Of a stretch of DNA of 8,898 nucleotides, positions 5,862 to 8,898 are shown in pieces; position 1 is the first letter of the stretch, and the number at the start of each line of letters is the position of its first letter. The stretch comes from SFTH01 sp963643985 (GTDB lineage Bacteria; Bacillota; Clostridia; Christensenellales; Aristaeellaceae). The notes under the pieces were generated by a model, which saw only the letters and a list, made by a program, of their open reading frames with translations, searched no databases and was not told where the DNA came from. The position numbers and the translations under genes were made by a program. The stretch lies in NCBI GenBank assembly GCA_963643985.1, contig CAVINP010000085.1, positions 1 to 8,898 of the forward strand. Direction: 5' to 3'.

Positions 5862-6799
5862 TGCTGCTGCTGCAATACACGCTTTTGTTTGCCTCCGTGC
5901 TGATGCTGGTGGCGCTGGGCGGCTGCTTTTCCGAACACTCGGGCGTGGTCAACATCGGCCTTGAGGGCATCATGGTCATCGGTGCGCTGGGCGGTGCGCT
6001 GGTGATGAAGTACATGCCCGAGGGCACGTCTTCGTTTGTGATGCTCGTGAGTGTGGTGCTGGCCTCCATGCTCTCAGGCATGATATTCTCGCTCCTGCTG
6101 GCCGTCGCCGCCGTGAACTTCAATGCGGATCAGACGCTGATCGGCACGGCCATGAACCTGCTGGGCACTGCCGCCGCAACGGTGTTCGTCAAGGCGCTCA
6201 ACACCGCCGAGAGCGTGGACAACGTCTCCTCCACCATACAGTACATCAACCCCAAGAAGGCCTTCAACCTGCGCATCGCGGGCATCGACTTCAGCTGGTT
6301 TACGGTGCTGGCCATCGTGCTGCTGGTCATCTCCTATGTGCTTTTGTACAAGACGCGCTTCGGCCTTCGCCTGCAGGCCTGCGGCGAGCATCCTCAGGCG
6401 GCCGACTCCGTGGGCATCAACGTCTACAGAATGCGCTATGCGGGCGTGCTGATATCCGGCCTGCTGGGCGGTCTGGGCGGCATCGTGTACATCACGGCGG
6501 GCGTCTCGGAATGGAAGTTTGAAAACGGCGTGGCAGGTTTCGGCTTCCTTGCACTGGCGGTCATGATCTTCGGCCAGTGGAAGCCCACGCGCATCGCGCT
6601 GGCGGCGCTGCTCTTCGGCCTTTTCCGCGCACTGAGCAACGTGTACTCCGGCTTTTCGCTCCTGGCTTCGCTGAATCTGCCGGGCACGGTGTACAACATG
6701 CTGCCCTACATCATCTCCCTCGTGGTGCTGGCCTTCACATCCAAGAAGTCCCGCGCACCCAAGGCCGAAGGCATACCCTACGACAAGGGGTCGAGGTAG
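5858..6799 (+). CDS. ABC importer permease, YufQ-like (nucleoside/BMP class)
   Basis: The second, shorter permease (313 residues) of the BPD_transp_2 family, expected to pair with the upstream permease. The landmark GGCFSEHSGVVNIGLEGIM at about 21-39 is characteristic of this subfamily. Other typical parts are the NADQTLIGTAMNLLGTAAA segment, the RFGLRLQACGEHPQAADSVGI cytoplasmic coupling loop, and GLGGIVYITAG. It has about eight to nine hydrophobic segments and a charged C-terminal tail. ATG 5858 overlaps the preceding stop (ATGA); ATG 5861 directly after it is equally possible. AAAGGGGG at 5841-5848 is the ribosome site. It is the last gene of the operon. The usual substrate-binding lipoprotein gene is not next to it, and the degenerate heptad repeat begins at its TAG stop. 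Confidence 0.93.
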   Translation: MMLLLQYTLLFASVLMLVALGGCFSEHSGVVNIGLEGIMVIGALGGALVMKYMPEGTSSFVMLVSVVLASMLSGMIFSLLLAVAAVNFNADQTLIGTAMNLLGTAAATVFVKALNTAESVDNVSSTIQYINPKKAFNLRIAGIDFSWFTVLAIVLLVISYVLLYKTRFGLRLQACGEHPQAADSVGINVYRMRYAGVLISGLLGGLGGIVYITAGVSEWKFENGVAGFGFLALAVMIFGQWKPTRIALAALLFGLFRALSNVYSGFSLLASLNLPGTVYNMLPYIISLVVLAFTSKKSRAPKAEGIPYDKGSR

Positions 6800-6838
6800 T
6801 GGCAGCGGATAGTGAATAATGGTCAGTGAAATGGTGTC
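6797..6838 (+). repeat. Degenerate heptanucleotide repeat abutting the permease stop codon
   Basis: From 6804 the sequence steps as AGCGGAT, AGTGAAT, AATGGTC, AGTGAAA, TGGTGTC. Compared with the minus-strand repeat at 383-410, AGCGGATAGT and GGTCAGTGAAAT are identical, separated here by an extra GAATAAT of exactly 7 nt. That is what gain or loss of one repeat unit would leave. The block begins at the TAG stop of the preceding permease gene. Confidence 0.6.
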
Positions 6839-6880
6839 AACTGAAAAGGTTCTTCACGGTTTCTTGGGGGAATTACCTGC

Positions 6881-6923
6881 ACTCCCTCAGTCGCTGACGC
6901 GACAGCTCCCTCTGAGAGGGAGC
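6881..6923. repeat. Palindromic CTCCCT-type intergenic repeat element
   Basis: Three nested pieces are visible: CTCCCTCAG (6882-6890), a hairpin GTCGC-TGAC-GCGAC (6890-6903), and GCTCCCTCT-G-AGAGGGAGC (6905-6923) with 9-bp perfect arms. CTCCCTCAG can alternatively pair with CTGAGAGGGAG (6912-6922) if two bases bulge. The last hairpin is followed by CTTTT, so on the plus strand it could weakly terminate the transporter transcript. From memory, very similar CTCCCTCA...GAGGGAGC elements are scattered through gut Clostridia genomes. No transposase is linked; a non-autonomous or REP-like element is plausible. Confidence 0.7.
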
Positions 6924-6944
6924 CTTTTGGCGGTCTAAGCTCAG

Positions 6945-6969
6945 ACTCCCTCTTAGAGGTGATCGGTGG
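6945..6969. repeat. Decayed second copy of the CTCCCT palindrome, running into a heptad-like 12-mer
   Basis: ACTCCCTCT-T-AGAGG (6945-6959) matches the palindrome at 6905-6923 but has lost the outer end of its right arm. It runs directly into GGTGATCGGTGG (6958-6969), which is identical to 345-356 in the left intergenic region. The two repeat types are therefore physically joined here. Confidence 0.5.
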
Positions 6970-7018
6970 AAGGAGTACGACACAGCATAAATCCACCAAC
7001 TTTTCGTGATGAACCACT

Positions 7019-7054
7019 AAAAAACCGGGTTGCCTCGCGGCAACCCGGTTTTTT
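7019..7054. terminator. Bidirectional rho-independent terminator between convergent operons
   Basis: A perfect 16-bp stem at 7019-7034 and 7039-7054 encloses the loop TCGC. It starts with six A and ends with six T, so it gives a GC-rich hairpin plus U-tract on either strand. It lies 4 nt beyond the stop of the secreted-protein gene on the minus strand and about 220 nt beyond the permease gene on the plus strand, and would end both transcripts. Confidence 0.96.
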
Positions 7055-7058
7055 ATAA

Positions 7059-8039
7059 TCAGAACTCCGCCGGAGTCAGACCCGTGCTCTCAACGTTGGC
7101 ATCGGTATCGTCGTTGAGGGTCAGCGTATACTTCATGTGCGTCTCGAGGGTCACGCTTGTGCTGTCCTCGCCAAAGAGCATCTCCTCATAGCTGCCGTCC
7201 TCGCCGAAGGCATCGCTCTCGCCGTACCACTTCTCGCCCGTGCCCACATGCATGGAATATTCGCCCGCGGGCAGGCGTACGGAAGCCTCGCCGTCCTCGC
7301 CGATGAACACAATCGACACGCACTCATCCGCGCTGTAGATCTTGACCAGCGTGGCCTCACCCGCAGGCTGATCCTTCACGGCCAGCACCAGCTGCACATC
7401 GCGGTCCGTCAGCTCCTCCGCGCGGTAGATCTCGCCGCTCTCGGGCCACGCCTGTGCGCAGGCCTCGGCACGCTCGGCGCTGTTGCTCCAGTTGCATGCC
7501 GTAAAGTGCTGCGCTGCGGCATAGCCGCGACCGTCCGCCAGATCCAGACAGCCCAGCCAGTACTCGGCCTCGCCGTCCTCCAGGCCGGCATCGCTCAGGA
7601 TCGTCTCGGCACTGTCCCGGTTATCCTGCACGTACAGCCAGAGCACGAGGCGGGCAAAGCACGCCGCGTCCACCGTGTCGGTCTCGGCCTCGCCCAGCGC
7701 AACGCGCTGTTCATTGAGCGCCGCGAAGGTGTTCTTGCCGGCGTTGCCGTCGATGTAGAGGTTATAGCCCAGTGCCTTGAGCACCAGCTGCAGGCCCCTG
7801 GCCGCATCGCTCTTCGTGCCCCTTGCGATTGTCTCGCCGCCGCTGAGGGCCTCCCATGCCGCGCTGCAGTCCTCATCGCCCAACGCACTCAGTGCCGTCT
7901 CAACGCTTTGGGCATTCACCTGCACAACGGCTGTCGTCGGGGTCGTTTCGACCGTTTCCGGGGTCGTTTCGGCCGTCTCGGCGAAAGCCGCGGTCATCAG
8001 CATCAGTACGCACAATACAAGTGCTGCCATTCTCTTCAT
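7059..8039 (-). CDS. Secreted protein with peptidoglycan-binding-like segment, function unknown
   Basis: A 326-residue exported protein. Residues 1-20 form a signal peptide (MKRM, hydrophobic core, AFA before Glu21). There is no lipobox. A Thr/Glu/Pro linker with repeated ETTPETVETTP follows (22-36). Residues about 73-112 (ARGLQLVLKALGYNLYIDGN, then AGKNTFAALNEQR) resemble the PG_binding_1 motif, in which two helices flank a YxxDGxxGxxTxxAL loop. Residues 158-183 look like one Sel1/TPR-type helical hairpin. The C-terminal part (215-326) looks beta-rich, with LPAGEYSMHVGTGEKWYG at 256-273 followed by AFGEDGSY, a pattern I have an impression of from other secreted clostridial proteins. The mature protein is very acidic. 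The ATG at 8039 overlaps the NUDIX stop (ATGA), and an AAGGAG lies 11 nt upstream. Its job, probably at the cell wall, is inferred only. Confidence 0.88.
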   Translation of the reverse strand: MKRMAALVLCVLMLMTAAFAETAETTPETVETTPTTAVVQVNAQSVETALSALGDEDCSAAWEALSGGETIARGTKSDAARGLQLVLKALGYNLYIDGNAGKNTFAALNEQRVALGEAETDTVDAACFARLVLWLYVQDNRDSAETILSDAGLEDGEAEYWLGCLDLADGRGYAAAQHFTACNWSNSAERAEACAQAWPESGEIYRAEELTDRDVQLVLAVKDQPAGEATLVKIYSADECVSIVFIGEDGEASVRLPAGEYSMHVGTGEKWYGESDAFGEDGSYEEMLFGEDSTSVTLETHMKYTLTLNDDTDANVESTGLTPAEF

Positions 8040-8602
8040 TTTGCATCAGACTCCTTCAGTTTTTGATTGAGCTTCGTGTAGATATGTTCCCTGAACCAGG
8101 GTTCGGCAGAGGCTTCGACGGCGCCCTGCAGCGTAAACCAGCCGACGGAGCTGTTCTCATCGGCCTTCACGCGCAGCGGCTGCGCATCGTCCGCCTCGAT
8201 CAGGTAGGTGACGTTCAGGTGCAGATGGCTCGAGACGTACTTTCCGCGCTTGACGTGGCCGTCCACCGTGAGCACCTCCAGCGAAAAGATATCGTCCGAG
8301 ACAGGACGCAGCCGCGTCACGCCGCTCTCCTCGCTCACCTCGCGCAGCGCCACTGCGAGCAGATCACGCTCGCCGTCGGCATGACCGCCCAGCCAGCTCC
8401 ATGAGTTGTAGATATTGTGGTAGGCCATCAGCACCCTGTCGTGTGCGGGATTGACCACCCAGGCCGATGCCGTCATGTGCGCCAGCGCATTCCCGCGCGT
8501 GAAGATGTCATCGAAACGTTCAAGGCAGCCCAGGATCAGCGCCTTGTCGCGCTCCTCCTGTTCGTTGAACGGCACAAAGCGTGCGATGTCGTCATATACC
8601 AT
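8036..8602 (-). CDS. NUDIX hydrolase
   Basis: A 188-residue NUDIX pyrophosphohydrolase, which would cleave a nucleoside diphosphate linked to another group, using divalent metal in the cytosol. The Nudix box occupies 73-95 (G73 to V95) with the core REVSEESGV at 87-95, keeping Glu88, Glu91 and Glu92 for metal binding. The first Glu of the classic box is displaced: Glu78 sits one place early and Arg79 occupies its position. I recall GHADGE[KR]DLL in close homologues, so this is probably a subfamily trait. Upstream, HMTASAWVVNPAHDRVLMAYH and YNSWSWLGGH are typical. ATG 8602 is chosen because GGGGGGAGG lies 8 nt upstream; the frame is open a little further to 8635, but that is close to the transcription start. 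Translationally coupled to the secreted-protein gene. The substrate cannot be predicted. Confidence 0.93.
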   Translation of the reverse strand: MVYDDIARFVPFNEQEERDKALILGCLERFDDIFTRGNALAHMTASAWVVNPAHDRVLMAYHNIYNSWSWLGGHADGERDLLAVALREVSEESGVTRLRPVSDDIFSLEVLTVDGHVKRGKYVSSHLHLNVTYLIEADDAQPLRVKADENSSVGWFTLQGAVEASAEPWFREHIYTKLNQKLKESDAK

Positions 8603-8637
8603 GTCTTTGCCTCCCCCCTTGTCGGGATTGCCCAACT

Positions 8638-8666
8638 ATAATAAGCCGAAAAGCGGCATTTGTCAA
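8638..8666 (-). promoter_or_regulatory. Near-consensus sigma-A promoter for NUDIX/secreted-protein operon
   Basis: On the minus strand, a perfect TTGACA (8666-8661) is followed after 17 nt by TATTAT (8643-8638). Transcription should start near 8631, giving a leader of about 28 nt with a strong ribosome site. The -35 box contains the TGA stop codon of the upstream AraC-type gene. The spacer holds a small inverted repeat, GCCG-CTTTT-CGGC, which might be a protein site but is short. Confidence 0.85.
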
Positions 8667-8898
8667 TGCGAGCGGATGCGCCTGCGGTATTCCGTGGGCA
8701 ACATTTCATAGAGTTTACGAAACTCCGCCGTAAATTTGCTGGGGCTTTCATAGCCCACGGCGCGGGAAATGCTGCTGACGCTGTCGTCACTGTCGCGCAG
8801 CAGCACCGCCGCGTGCTCCATGCGGTGCTCGCGCATATGGGCGGCGATGGAATTGCCGTAGACCGCCTTGAAAAGCTCCTTGAGCGTGGACGGATTCA
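8663..8898 (-). CDS. AraC-family transcriptional regulator, C-terminal DNA-binding domain (runs off right edge)
   Basis: The last 77 residues of an AraC/XylS-type regulator, read from the right edge to TGA at 8665-8663. Most of the first helix-turn-helix is present as NPSTLKELFKAVYGNSIAAH, joined by a linker helix (MREHRMEHAAVLLRDSD) to the second, SVSSISRAVGYESPSKFTAEF, ending in the family signature RKLYEMLPTEYRR. The pattern GYxSxSKFxxxFRKxxxxxPxEYRR is diagnostic. The N-terminal sensing domain lies outside the window, so the ligand is unknown. It is codirectional with the NUDIX gene and only 60 nt upstream of it, but a strong promoter lies between, so the downstream pair need not depend on read-through. 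It may or may not regulate that pair. Confidence 0.93.
   Translation of the reverse strand, partial: NPSTLKELFKAVYGNSIAAHMREHRMEHAAVLLRDSDDSVSSISRAVGYESPSKFTAEFRKLYEMLPTEYRRRIRSH

Noticed and set aside
6823..7017. 64-codon minus-strand open frame in the repeat region
   Set aside because: It is translation of the palindromic and heptad repeats themselves (PPKGSLSEGAVASATEGV-like), has no ribosome site of note, and ends within the repeat block.
7137..8066. 309-codon open frame on the plus strand opposite the secreted protein
   Set aside because: The opposite strand has a signal peptide, a ribosome site and ATGA coupling to a real NUDIX gene; this frame has none of these.

Overview
The window comes from a GC-rich member of the Firmicutes, most likely a gut clostridial lineage. 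This is inferred from strong AGGAGG-type ribosome sites, TTG and GTG starts, sigma-A-type promoters, a YufO/YufP/YufQ-type transporter, and short palindromic intergenic repeats of a kind I recall from gut Clostridia. Coding is dense and ordinary-looking. No phage, transposase, CRISPR, rRNA or tRNA is visible.

Layout. (1) 1-268, minus: the N-terminal 89 residues of a MoxR-type AAA+ ATPase that runs off the left edge. (2) 269-557: a divergent intergenic region with back-to-back promoters and degenerate 7-nt repeats in both orientations. (3) 558-3140, plus: a tightly overlapping three-gene operon made of a bifunctional NAD(P)HX epimerase/dehydratase, a 157-residue protein I do not recognise, and an MBL-fold metallo-hydrolase. 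(4) 3163-6799, plus: a strong promoter, then a three-gene ABC importer of the nucleoside/BMP class (double-NBD ATPase starting at TTG, and two permeases). Each gene overlaps the next by ATGA, and no substrate-binding lipoprotein gene is present. (5) 6797-7054: an intergenic region with another run of the 7-nt repeats, a palindromic CTCCCT-type repeat with a decayed second copy, and a perfect 16-bp bidirectional terminator between the convergent operons. (6) 7059-8602, minus: a NUDIX hydrolase translationally coupled to a secreted protein with a peptidoglycan-binding-like segment. (7) 8663-8898, minus: the C-terminal DNA-binding domain of an AraC-family regulator whose stop codon lies inside the -35 box of the NUDIX promoter.

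How the genes relate. The first plus operon looks like metabolite repair plus housekeeping hydrolysis. The second imports nucleosides or a related solute, with its binding protein presumably encoded elsewhere. The minus-strand pair joins a NUDIX pyrophosphohydrolase to an envelope protein, an unobvious pairing. I found no clear evidence of a wholly new system. The least explained items are the degenerate heptad repeats shared by the two intergenic regions, the unrecognised 157-residue protein, and the secreted protein.
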